This document shows positions 1-7,346 of a stretch of DNA of 12,161 nt, one piece after another (the first letter of the stretch is position 1; every line of letters starts with the position of its first letter). Source of the stretch: DASWIV01 sp036397475 (GTDB lineage Bacteria > JAJVIF01 > JAPKYR01). The stretch lies in assembly GCA_036397475.1 (NCBI GenBank), contig DASWIV010000052.1, positions 1 to 12,161 on the forward strand. Direction: 5' to 3'. A program made the position numbers and the translations under genes. Under the pieces are notes generated by a model that searched no databases, was not told the origin of the DNA, and worked only from the letters and a program-made list of their open reading frames with translations.

Positions 1-3000
1 GCCAGAGCCTCTTCCCATCCGGTAACAATATAATAAACTGTGGGAATAACAATCAATATCAGGAGTGTTGCGGTCAACAATCCGAATATCATGGATATCC
101 CGAATGATGTCCATAAGCCGGATTCGGATCGCGATGAACCCCATCCCAATGTCATTGGAAGAATTCCCAGGGATGTGGTGACACTCGTCATGATAATGGG
201 ACGCAGTCTCGTGATGCCAGCCCTGATTATCGCTTCGACTTTTTCCATTCCCTCTCTTCTCAACTGGTTAATATAGGTAATCAGCACGATTGCATCGTTG
301 ACAACGATCCCGGACAAGGCAACAAGTGCCATAAACGGGAGCAATCCGAACGGCTGATTCGTAAGAAGCAGGCCAATAACGATCCCGACAATCGCGAATG
401 GAATACTCGACATTATCGCGATCGGCTGGAAAGCTGAATTGAACTGCCAGACAAGAATCACGTAAATAAGCAGGACTGCGACAATCAAGGCGATGCCCAG
501 CGAGGCAAACGACTCCTCCATTTCCTCGTTGTCGCCGCCGATACTCCACGAATAGCCAGGTGGAATGTTTGAATCGCCCGGCTTAACCATTTCATCCAGT
601 TTCAGGGCGACCTCGTACGGGCTGACCCCCTTCAGGTCCATCCTTACTCGTACTGACCGCTGGCCATCGAGGCGCCGGAACGATGAATAACCTTGCGACA
701 TGTGAATATCAGCTACCGATGTGAACGGGATCAGGCTTCCGTTTATCGGTGAACGGAAAGAGAGATTCTGAATATCCTCGAATCCCTGCCGCCCGGATTC
801 GGGGAGCCTGACAATTACATCAGCGGTTCGATCTTCGCCTAGGATCGTAAATTCGGAAGTTTCCAGTCCGGCGATGGCTGTATGCATCGCGCCCGCTACC
901 TGCGATGTGCTCAACCCAAGCCTTTCAGCGCGCTCACGGTCCACAAGGACTTTCAATTCGTAGACCGGATCGGGATAGGTGTTACTTATCTGCTTGATCG
1001 GTCGGCCTTTGCCATCCGCCTCAAAATCTTCATTGATCGATTCAAGGACATCCTCAAAATAGAGAGCCACATCATGAAGCTGTTCCATATCGTCGCCCTG
1101 AATTCTTATGAAAAACGGGTCGCCAACCGGAGGACCCATATTGACGTCGCTGTATTCTATTTCAGCTCCCGCAACATTCGAGGATAATTCCCTGAGTTCA
1201 TCCATTACCCGGTCGACCAGGTCCGCATTTTTCTCATCGTCTCTTTCATTCAACTGAACCGAAAAATTCGAGACTGTCGGATTAGCGAATGTCAGAAAAT
1301 TGAATGTATCTCCTCCGGTATCGCTGCCAACCGCGACCAGGTAATGATCGACATCGGGATGGTCGGCGAGCCATCCTTCTAACCTCCTGCTTATCCGGTC
1401 GGTTGCATCGAGGTCGGTCCCCTCAGGCGTTGTCACATTTATGTTGAACTGGGGGAGTGGATATTCGCCAAACAGCGTTTTATCCATCATTAATATCGTC
1501 CCTATCGCTGCAAGCAGCAAGGTCCAGCAGATTGCCGCAAGAATAGAGTGATTCGGGATTTTGATACTTCCCAGGGTTGATTTCGAAAGCGTCCATTTCA
1601 GTAATCTTTCGTATCGACGAAGAAGCCCCGGCAGGAACAGGTAATGCTCGCTGATTTTATTACCATTATTGCTGCTTTCCTGCATCTCCCGGAGTGATTC
1701 TGCATGGGCAATATCAGATTTTTTGACCCTGACAAAATAACTGGTGACTACCGGAAGGACGGTGTGCGAAAGGATGAAAGCACATGCAAGGGCGAAACTT
1801 ACCGTCATCGGTACGAATTTCATGAATTCGCCCATAATGCCGGACATCAGCATGAGCGGCAAAAACGCTGCAAGGGTCGTTAAAATCGCGGTCAGTATTG
1901 GTGTTCCGACCTCATGAATCCCGATACGCGCGGCCTCGAGCCTCGACTTGCCGAGCTGCATGTGGCGGTATGTGTTTTCTACAACGATGATATCTTCATC
2001 CACCAGCATTCCGAGAACTATGATGATCGCAAAGGTAGATGTATCGGACAGCGTAATTCCGAACAAGTACATCAATCCGAACGTCAGGATCAGCGTGAAC
2101 GGAATCGCCAGTGCTACGATCAACGCGTTCCGGAAGCCTACAAAAAACCAGAGAATTGCCAGTACAAGCAGGAATCCATAGCGGGCGTTGCTTGTCATGG
2201 TCACGAATCTGTCACGGATAAACTTCGACATATCGCTGACCTTGACGACTTCTATCCCCTTATCGTCGAATGTCGGCTGCCACGTGTCCAGGAGATCAAA
2301 CACCTCATCCGCGAGCTGAACTGTATTTGTGCCCTGTTTTTTCTGGATGTAGATCCCCACGGATTCTCGTCCATCCAGGCGTGAGTATGTTTCACGCTCT
2401 TCGGGATCGAGCGATACATCGGCTACATCCGACAGGCGAAGTATTCCTTCTGAAGACGCTCTGAGGGGGAGATTTCGAATCGTATCGAGATTGTCGAATT
2501 TCCCCTGGGCGCGCACCAGCCATCTTCCTTCTCCGGGTGAGAGATGGCCGACGGGAACATTCAGATTTTCCTGGCGAAGTGCATTGGTGATATCGTCGAA
2601 TGACAGTCCGAGCGCGCTCAGGCGTAACGGGTCGACAGAAACACTTACTTCTTCCGTTACCGCCCCTACAATAAACGCGTTCGAGATCCCGTCGATAGAT
2701 TCAATTTGATCCGCCAGATCTTCAGCAAGGTCCCGAAATTCCTGGGGATCGAGGTCGGATGAAAGTCCCAGTTCAAGTATGGGGATGTCTGCGAAATTCA
2801 GGTCCTGAACCACCGTGTCGTCGGCTTCTTCAGGGATTTCAGACTGAAGTTCGTTTACTTTTTCCTGGATATTGTCGATCGCATCGTCAAGATTCGTTCC
2901 CGCCACGAATTGCACCACAACTGTGGATAATCCCTCGGAGGATATAGAAGTAATACTATCGACATCATCAAGTTCCTCCATCCCCTCTTCAAGTGGCTTT

Positions 3001-3197
3001 GTGATTTGCTCCTCGACCTCAGACGGGCTGACTCCCTGCCATGGCGTCATTATAAGGACAACAGGGATGACAATTTCCGGGACAGCCTCTACCGGAATTT
3101 TCGTGTAAGCGTAGCCGCCAGCGATCAACGCTATTATCAGGAGGACGGCGATGAATACCGGCCGGTCAATAGAGTAATCGGCTATATTGCGCAGCAT
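1..3197 (-). CDS. RND-family efflux transporter, inner-membrane pump subunit (HAE1/AcrB-like), 3' end outside window
   Basis: Proton-driven inner-membrane pump of the RND superfamily, which normally works with a periplasmic adaptor and an outer-membrane channel to export drugs, lipids or other hydrophobic compounds. The frame is open from the ATG at 3197 to the window edge (1065 codons) and stays in register at every point I checked. The N-terminus (MLRNIADYSIDRPVFIAVLL) is the usual cytoplasmic start plus first membrane helix. The TM4 motif reads LVDEDIIVVEN around D400, the TM10 segment has VVNDAIVLITYINQLRREG around N967, and TM11 has RLRPIIMTSVTTSLGILPM. HAE1 pumps are about 1030-1050 residues, so only a short tail is missing. 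The start is fixed: an in-frame TGA lies one codon upstream of the ATG. No adaptor or channel gene precedes it, so partners would lie beyond the left edge or elsewhere. The substrate cannot be told. Confidence 0.95.
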   Translation of the reverse strand, partial: MLRNIADYSIDRPVFIAVLLIIALIAGGYAYTKIPVEAVPEIVIPVVLIMTPWQGVSPSEVEEQITKPLEEGMEELDDVDSITSISSEGLSTVVVQFVAGTNLDDAIDNIQEKVNELQSEIPEEADDTVVQDLNFADIPILELGLSSDLDPQEFRDLAEDLADQIESIDGISNAFIVGAVTEEVSVSVDPLRLSALGLSFDDITNALRQENLNVPVGHLSPGEGRWLVRAQGKFDNLDTIRNLPLRASSEGILRLSDVADVSLDPEERETYSRLDGRESVGIYIQKKQGTNTVQLADEVFDLLDTWQPTFDDKGIEVVKVSDMSKFIRDRFVTMTSNARYGFLLVLAILWFFVGFRNALIVALAIPFTLILTFGLMYLFGITLSDTSTFAIIIVLGMLVDEDIIVVENTYRHMQLGKSRLEAARIGIHEVGTPILTAILTTLAAFLPLMLMSGIMGEFMKFVPMTVSFALACAFILSHTVLPVVTSYFVRVKKSDIAHAESLREMQESSNNGNKISEHYLFLPGLLRRYERLLKWTLSKSTLGSIKIPNHSILAAICWTLLLAAIGTILMMDKTLFGEYPLPQFNINVTTPEGTDLDATDRISRRLEGWLADHPDVDHYLVAVGSDTGGDTFNFLTFANPTVSNFSVQLNERDDEKNADLVDRVMDELRELSSNVAGAEIEYSDVNMGPPVGDPFFIRIQGDDMEQLHDVALYFEDVLESINEDFEADGKGRPIKQISNTYPDPVYELKVLVDRERAERLGLSTSQVAGAMHTAIAGLETSEFTILGEDRTADVIVRLPESGRQGFEDIQNLSFRSPINGSLIPFTSVADIHMSQGYSSFRRLDGQRSVRVRMDLKGVSPYEVALKLDEMVKPGDSNIPPGYSWSIGGDNEEMEESFASLGIALIVAVLLIYVILVWQFNSAFQPIAIMSSIPFAIVGIVIGLLLTNQPFGLLPFMALVALSGIVVNDAIVLITYINQLRREGMEKVEAIIRAGITRLRPIIMTSVTTSLGILPMTLGWGSSRSESGLWTSFGISMIFGLLTATLLILIVIPTVYYIVTGWEEAL

Positions 3198-3220
3198 AGT
3201 TCAAAATCCAAGGAAGGGGC

Positions 3221-3249
3221 ATTATATGGCATTAGAATTTATGAAACAA
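3221..3249 (-). promoter_or_regulatory. Probable sigma70-type promoter of the RND gene
   Basis: On the minus strand a perfect TATAAT (3221-3226) sits exactly 17 bases downstream of TTGTTT (3244-3249; half of the TTGACA positions match). Transcription would start near 3214, about 17 bases before the ATG at 3197. The -10 box lies inside a 14-base direct repeat. Confidence 0.5.
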
Positions 3250-3326
3250 ATAAAAATTCATATGACCACGATCCTGCCAGCTCCGGAGAATAACCGTTAT
3301 TTCGCCGAATTTAAATAACGATGTTG

Positions 3327-3332
3327 TATAAT
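3327..3332 (+). promoter_or_regulatory. Candidate -10 box for the deformylase operon
   Basis: A perfect TATAAT occurs 31 bases before the deformylase ATG. No good -35 hexamer is present at 16-18 bases spacing, so the promoter would be weak or activator-dependent. A Shine-Dalgarno AGGA (3354-3357) follows, six bases before the ATG. Confidence 0.4.
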
Positions 3333-3363
3333 AGATAGGCTGACAAAATGAACAGGAAATTAT

Positions 3364-4131
3364 ATGGCATTACTTACAATTATACCGGATACCAACCCGC
3401 TGCTACGGAAGACCAGCAGGAAGATCAAGTATATAGACGGAGATTTCCGTGAGTTCGTATCCAATATGTACGAGACGATGGTTGAACACTCCGGAATCGG
3501 GCTTGCCGCGATACAGGTCGGGGTAGCCAAGCGCATGTTTATCTATGAAATCCCGCGCCGCAGGATTCAGAAATACGAGTCCTGTGAAACCGATGAAGGT
3601 GAGATGCCGGAAGATGGGGAACTTAAAGAAATACCCGACAAAGCGGAAGTAATTGCGTCGGGCGATGGAGAGTCAGCCGGTATTGAAGCGTCTGAAGAAG
3701 ATGATGATGAAGAAGAAGACGAAGAAGAGGAAGAAGAGGAAGAAGCATACGCTGAATATACGGGCGAATATGTCGTTTGCATCAACCCTAAGATAATTGA
3801 AAGGGAAGGATCGCATATCGATGAAGAGGGATGTCTCTCCAAGGAAGGATATGCGGCGAAAGTTGAGCGTGCGTACAGCGTGACATTCGAAGCGTACGAT
3901 ATCGAGATGAATAAGTACACGAAAAAGGTTGAAGGGCTCGAAGCTCGGTGCGTGCAGCACGAACTCGACCATCTGGACGGGATTTTGTTCACCGACCGGA
4001 TGGTGGAAGGTACTTTGAGGGATCTTAACGCCGAGCCGGAAGACGAGGAAGTTGGCTTGATTGGAGCAGGCGATGGTGAGGCCAGCCTGGAGGAGGAAAC
4101 TAAGGACAAGGTGACAGCATCCGATGGGTGA
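3364..4131 (+). CDS. def: Peptide deformylase with a large acidic insertion
   Basis: Cytoplasmic metalloenzyme that removes the N-formyl group from the initiator methionine of new proteins. All three family motifs are present: GIGLAAIQ (residues 44-51), EGCLS (155-159, metal ligand C157) and HELDH (199-203, metal ligands H199 and H203, catalytic E200). At 255 residues it is well above the usual 165-190. Two regions account for this: an insert at about 68-134, between the IYEIP strand and VVCINP, and an acidic tail from about 218. The insert includes 17 consecutive Asp/Glu (111-127). It sits in a loop between core strands, so activity is probably kept. The loop after EGCLS (KEG) is shorter than the common SIPG-type sequence. 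The ATG has AGGA six bases upstream. It is the first gene of an operon with two membrane proteins. Confidence 0.95.
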   Translation: MALLTIIPDTNPLLRKTSRKIKYIDGDFREFVSNMYETMVEHSGIGLAAIQVGVAKRMFIYEIPRRRIQKYESCETDEGEMPEDGELKEIPDKAEVIASGDGESAGIEASEEDDDEEEDEEEEEEEEAYAEYTGEYVVCINPKIIEREGSHIDEEGCLSKEGYAAKVERAYSVTFEAYDIEMNKYTKKVEGLEARCVQHELDHLDGILFTDRMVEGTLRDLNAEPEDEEVGLIGAGDGEASLEEETKDKVTASDG

Positions 4132-4423
4132 TGATTTAGATCGAACGAAGCGACTGTTGGAAGTTTTACTCCAGGGGCTTTACATAACGATACCGGTAAT
4201 TGTTCTAGCTTTAATCTGGATCGGCGCGCGGACATGGCATCTGAAGCAGATCAGCCGCGACAGGGAACAGATGGATCCCGAAATGTTGAAGCATGAGATG
4301 AACGCCATTGCGAAGGAAAGACTGGCAAAGCGAATTAAATCGGGCGGAAATGGGGAAGCAATAAAAAACGGACCGGATGGAGATGAGGCTCAGACCAACT
4401 CGCACCAGGAGACCGTGGATTAA
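4124..4423 (+). CDS. Small single-pass membrane protein, unknown function
   Basis: A 99-residue protein I do not recognise. Residues about 15-37 form one hydrophobic helix (LYITIPVIVLALIWIGA), preceded by a short charged N-terminus and followed by a basic, helical, probably cytoplasmic tail (KQISRDREQ, KERLAKRIK) ending in a polar acidic stretch. The ATG lies inside the end of the deformylase gene (8-base overlap in another frame) with AAGGTGA (4108-4114) nine bases upstream. Its own TAA shares a base with the next ATG. These overlaps indicate translational coupling with both neighbours and support it as a real gene. The helix-plus-charged-tail design resembles small scaffold or secretion-accessory proteins, but no family motif is visible. 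Confidence 0.75.
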   Translation: MGDDLDRTKRLLEVLLQGLYITIPVIVLALIWIGARTWHLKQISRDREQMDPEMLKHEMNAIAKERLAKRIKSGGNGEAIKNGPDGDEAQTNSHQETVD

Positions 4424-5097
4424 TGAGTCTGCATTTTTTAATTCTACAGGCTGTGCCGAACAATGACCCCGCTGGCGGACTGTCGGAAGCTAACAATATC
4501 GCGATCGGTGTATTTTCGGTCGGAATGATCGTGATCCTGTTGCTGCTTGTCCATTATTACCAGCGGAAAGGTATGGTCGAACGAAAAACCAGGCGAAAAA
4601 GCTACGGGGAGAAGGTCGAAGATCCGATCTTGCAGATGCCTTACATGAGCCGGGAGGAGCTCAAGGAGATGGTTCTGCGCGAAAAAGAGAAAAATCAGGC
4701 CGAACGGGTTAAAAAACTTCAGGAAGAACAGGATAAACGGAAAGAACTTCCGCAGGCGGCTCCACCGAAGCCAACAATGCTGTTCCCTGCGATGCAGGCC
4801 GCGTCACATTCTCTTGTAAACCTTAATCCCGAATCAAATAATCAAACAGGTGAAACAGACCAGGGCAAACTTCCGCCTCAACTTGCCATGTACGAAGAGA
4901 TTCTTAAAGGAAATCCGGTGACGGGTGCGGATGTGATTTCGAAAGTTGTAATGTCGGCCGAAATCGAGAAAGCCAAGGCTGAAGCTGAAAGTGAAGAATT
5001 GGTTGAACCGAAACGGGGAAAAATGAGCAATGTGGAGCGCAGCATGTTATCAAACGAGACCCCCGACGATTTCAAAAAACGCTCGAGGAAGATCTGA
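4423..5097 (+). CDS. Single-pass membrane protein with cytoplasmic coiled coil, unknown function
   Basis: A 224-residue protein I do not recognise. It has a short polar N-terminus, one membrane helix at about 24-45 (NIAIGVFSVGMIVILLLLVHYY), then a strongly basic stretch (KGMVERKTRRK), which predicts a cytoplasmic C-terminus. Residues about 75-110 are a charged heptad-like helix (REELKEMVLREKEKNQAERV and following), probably a coiled coil. A Pro/Ala/Asn-rich linker follows, then a second helical region (about 175-195) and a basic end (KKRSRKI). The start codon overlaps the preceding TAA (TAATG), so translation is coupled. Its architecture parallels the upstream 99-residue protein: one helix with a long charged cytoplasmic tail. 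The two may form a complex. It is the last gene before the terminator. Confidence 0.75.
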   Translation: MSLHFLILQAVPNNDPAGGLSEANNIAIGVFSVGMIVILLLLVHYYQRKGMVERKTRRKSYGEKVEDPILQMPYMSREELKEMVLREKEKNQAERVKKLQEEQDKRKELPQAAPPKPTMLFPAMQAASHSLVNLNPESNNQTGETDQGKLPPQLAMYEEILKGNPVTGADVISKVVMSAEIEKAKAEAESEELVEPKRGKMSNVERSMLSNETPDDFKKRSRKI

Positions 5098-5131
5098 CAA
5101 TTTTTCGGTAAATCAAAATCATAAAATAAAC

Positions 5132-5153
5132 CGCCCCGGATTGCTCCGGGGCG
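5132..5153. terminator. Rho-independent terminator hairpin between convergent genes
   Basis: A perfect 9-bp stem, CGCCCCGGA / TCCGGGGCG, with the loop TTGC. On the minus strand it is followed by GTTTATTTTAT, a T-rich tract, making it a good terminator for the lipoprotein gene ending at 5189. On the plus strand no T-run follows, so it would stop the deformylase operon only weakly. The A-rich stretch 5115-5130 before the stem supports a bidirectional role. Confidence 0.8.
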
Positions 5154-5188
5154 TGTCGATATATTTCAAAACCATTTCTGGGGTAAGT

Positions 5189-6739
5189 CTATGGTGCAGG
5201 GGGCAGCGGATCTGTTCCAGCCGCAGCCGAGAGGCTGAATGAATCAGCGGAAGTCCAGAAGGTTGCATAATCCCAGTTATCGATACCTGTTCCGGCACAG
5301 TCTATCCTCACGAGTCGAATCTCGTCCGGATACAGATCGAACTGCTGCAGGAACGCCGGGATGGTCTGGAGACCTGATGGAAGCTCAGTCAGATCTGACG
5401 GGAGTATGATCTCGCGGTAATTCTGTCCATTACGGATAAGCTTCAGGATCAGGATTCCTTCAGTCGCGTCGTTTGACCACGAAATATCGTAAAGTCCATT
5501 AAGGTTGAAATCGATTGTATCGAATGCCGGAGGCACACTGAAATCGATATCGGGAAGGGTTCCACCGGCGGGATTCCAGTCAGTGAGCCTGAGCTCGGAA
5601 GAGCCATTAGCGTATCTGATAGTTGAATAGGTGCATTCCCGGTCCGCTGCAAATGGCGGATCGTAGGCACTTACGTTGTATGCGCCGGTATCCGTGTCCA
5701 CCTGAACGTAGTCAGGAAGTCCGTAGGGAACAAATTCCCATGAGTTACCGATTCCGCCACCGGCCTCGACCCTGACCTGTGCTCCGCCATAGGCGAGCAT
5801 GCCGGGATCGATTGTCCAGTTTCCATCGGAGTAATTATTAGGAAGAGATGAAGTTGAGTAATCAACGTACTCTGTCCAGTAGGTTTTCGAATCATGATTC
5901 AATGGTCCGAAATTCTCGTAATAGTAACCAATCGGGGTGAATCCATAATCCGCAGGATCGTAAAATCCAAGGGGTGTTGGATCAGTTATGAGTCCATCGT
6001 AATCGTAGAGGAACCCGACTCCGCCGGCAGGCTGGTCTGTATTTGTGTAAATGAGCGAATTCGGAGCCGTCAAAGCGGTGTACGGATAATCCGACTGGGC
6101 GCGATTTACGTACCACTCATAGTTCGTGTGGGTTGATTTGCTTACAACCGCCCATGTGTGAACGTCGAATACCTTGAATGGGTCGGTTCCGAAAAGTGAT
6201 CCATCGGGGCTTTCGAGATAAGAATTAAATACCCGCGCTCCCGATTCTGAAGTTCGATAATGCTGAAGTCCAAGTGCGATGACGTTGGCGTTGGTGTCCA
6301 CTACTGTTGTACTGACGTAATCATCCACCGAAGTGTAGAAAACAGTGATCGGGAATGTGAGCGCTTCGAAGAGAACCGCGCCTGTCGCGTAGAAGACTGT
6401 GTACTGCCCGTCATCCTCAACGATAACGATCTGGCCTTTCACAGGCTCTTTTGTCCAGCGGTCGAATGCGCCGATTAGAACGTAGTCGTTATCTGGAACG
6501 ATTGTGGCGCCGCCTCCGGCTGTTTTAAGGTCATTGTAAACTGATACGAGGCCGGAAATATCTTCCTGCCCGATATCTGATCCGGAACCGCCTCCGCCAT
6601 CTCCGACGGCGAGGACGTCACCAGGATCGTCTGCAGGGGTGATCGGACTTGTCGTATTTGAAGTACAGGAAATTGCTGCAAACAGACTTGCAATAAGCAA
6701 AGCCACGAAACCCCAGTAAAATGATTTGAATGTTGTCAT
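5189..6739 (-). CDS. Secreted lipoprotein, unknown function
   Basis: A 516-residue protein I do not recognise. It starts with a lipoprotein signal peptide: basic/aromatic n-region, hydrophobic stretch, and AAIS-C with the lipidated Cys at 25. A spacer (SNTTSPITPADDP) and a Gly-rich linker (GDGGGGSGSD, about 46-55) follow, so the mature part is anchored to a membrane but held away from it. The rest is rich in Tyr, Thr, Asp, Gly and short beta-prone runs, with little helix and no enzyme motif I can see. A surface or periplasmic beta-sheet protein is likely. The start is well supported by GGGAGG (6750-6755 on the plus map) ten bases upstream. It ends in TAG, 35 bases before the terminator hairpin. 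It stands alone as a transcription unit. Confidence 0.85.
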   Translation of the reverse strand: MTTFKSFYWGFVALLIASLFAAISCTSNTTSPITPADDPGDVLAVGDGGGGSGSDIGQEDISGLVSVYNDLKTAGGGATIVPDNDYVLIGAFDRWTKEPVKGQIVIVEDDGQYTVFYATGAVLFEALTFPITVFYTSVDDYVSTTVVDTNANVIALGLQHYRTSESGARVFNSYLESPDGSLFGTDPFKVFDVHTWAVVSKSTHTNYEWYVNRAQSDYPYTALTAPNSLIYTNTDQPAGGVGFLYDYDGLITDPTPLGFYDPADYGFTPIGYYYENFGPLNHDSKTYWTEYVDYSTSSLPNNYSDGNWTIDPGMLAYGGAQVRVEAGGGIGNSWEFVPYGLPDYVQVDTDTGAYNVSAYDPPFAADRECTYSTIRYANGSSELRLTDWNPAGGTLPDIDFSVPPAFDTIDFNLNGLYDISWSNDATEGILILKLIRNGQNYREIILPSDLTELPSGLQTIPAFLQQFDLYPDEIRLVRIDCAGTGIDNWDYATFWTSADSFSLSAAAGTDPLPPAP

Positions 6740-6763
6740 TTGTAATTATCCTCCCTAACAAGA

Positions 6764-6778
6764 GAACACTCTCTGTTC
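6764..6778. repeat. Palindrome in the lipoprotein leader
   Basis: GAACA-CTCTC-TGTTC is a perfect 5-bp inverted repeat with a 5-base centre, just upstream of the ribosome-binding site of the gene at 5189-6739. It could be an operator or a small mRNA hairpin. Arms this short can arise by chance. Confidence 0.3.
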
Positions 6779-6827
6779 ATAGTATTGACCTGAGGGGATA
6801 ATTGATTCACTATCAAACTTAAAGAGT

Positions 6828-6870
6828 TTTTACCGTAAATGCGGATGCACGGAAATAATCGACGGTAAAA
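6828..6870. repeat. Inverted repeat with 9-bp arms
   Basis: TTTTACCGT (6828-6836) is the exact reverse complement of ACGGTAAAA (6862-6870), with 25 bases between. It lies in the upstream region of the minus-strand lipoprotein gene. It may be a bipartite regulator site. No terminator-like T-run follows on either strand beyond the arms themselves. Confidence 0.35.
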
Positions 6871-6994
6871 CAATGAAATATGGCGATAGAGGCTTCCACG
6901 CCAGGGAAAAAAGCAGAGATCGAATTTCACCATCACGATTCCATAACCCGGATTTTATTCCGAACGGATATATATAATGAATAACTGGAGTGAA

Positions 6995-7023
6995 GTAATT
7001 TTGTCCATTAGGGACATAATTAC
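6995..7023. repeat. Near-perfect inverted repeat, 12-bp arms
   Basis: GTAATTTTGTCC (6995-7006) pairs with GGACATAATTAC (7012-7023) with a single mismatch and a 5-base loop ATTAG. There is no T-tract on either side, so a terminator is unlikely. An operator for a dimeric regulator, or a structured RNA element, fits better. It lies in a gene-free stretch, about 260 bases upstream of the minus-strand lipoprotein start. Confidence 0.5.
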
Positions 7024-7175
7024 CCAAATGCCCAAGTTGTCTTAAAGTGATGAAATCTTAACTGGATTTAAACGGGTTTAATAAGGCTGAATAAAAAACG
7101 GCCATAAAGGGCATTAAATAAGGGGTTTGGAGGCAGACCTCATCAATTGGAATGGGTTGTGCAAGTTTATTGTCC

Positions 7176-7227
7176 GGAGGAGTCCGGCACTGAACTGCGA
7201 GTGGGTACGCGTGTTTCGGACTTCCCC
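7176..7227 (+). ncRNA. Hairpin, possible 5' domain of a structured RNA
   Basis: GGAGGAGTCCG (7176-7186) pairs with CGGACTTCCCC (7217-7227): nine Watson-Crick pairs, one G-U and one mismatch. The 30-base enclosed segment can form a further small CACT/AGTG hairpin (7189-7204). No family could be recognised. It may belong to the same transcript as the stem at 7347-7448. Confidence 0.3.
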
Positions 7228-7346
7228 TGCTTACAACTTTGAAAACAATTAGAGTCAGGACCTGAGGAGGGTACAGCTGAGGAATTGGGAGAGGGTAGTT
7301 TTTCGAAAATTCTTGAAAAAGAAAAATCGAATCACTCCCGAATCCC

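Larger units (their letters stand above)
3221..3372 (+). repeat. Direct repeat of 14 bases, copies at 3221-3234 and 3359-3372
   Basis: ATTATATGGCATTA occurs twice, 138 bases apart, with no mismatch. The right copy contains the deformylase start codon (ATGGCATTA, encoding MAL). The left copy contains another ATGGCATTA and, on the other strand, the -10 box of the RND promoter. Function is unknown: it may be a small duplication or a shared regulator site. Confidence 0.6.
6779..7175. other. Gene-free stretch, mainly inverted repeats
   Basis: No reading frame here has a convincing start, ribosome-binding site or protein-like composition. Apart from the two inverted repeats listed (6828-6870, 6995-7023) and a weak AAACT/AGTTT palindrome (6815-6829), I see nothing recognisable. 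The base composition is AT-rich to about 7130. Promoters for the minus-strand lipoprotein should lie in its left part, but no good -35/-10 pair was found. Confidence 0.5.

Noticed and set aside
3226..3318. A 30-codon frame (MALEF start) with a good Shine-Dalgarno-like sequence
   Set aside because: Not listed as a gene: it overlaps the RND promoter on the other strand, lies upstream of the best -10 box for the operon, and shows no leader-peptide codon bias. It is kept only as part of the repeat finding.
3567..4235. A 222-codon Ser-rich frame on the minus strand
   Set aside because: It is the mirror of the deformylase gene; the poly-Ser run is just the reverse complement of the GAA-rich acidic tract.
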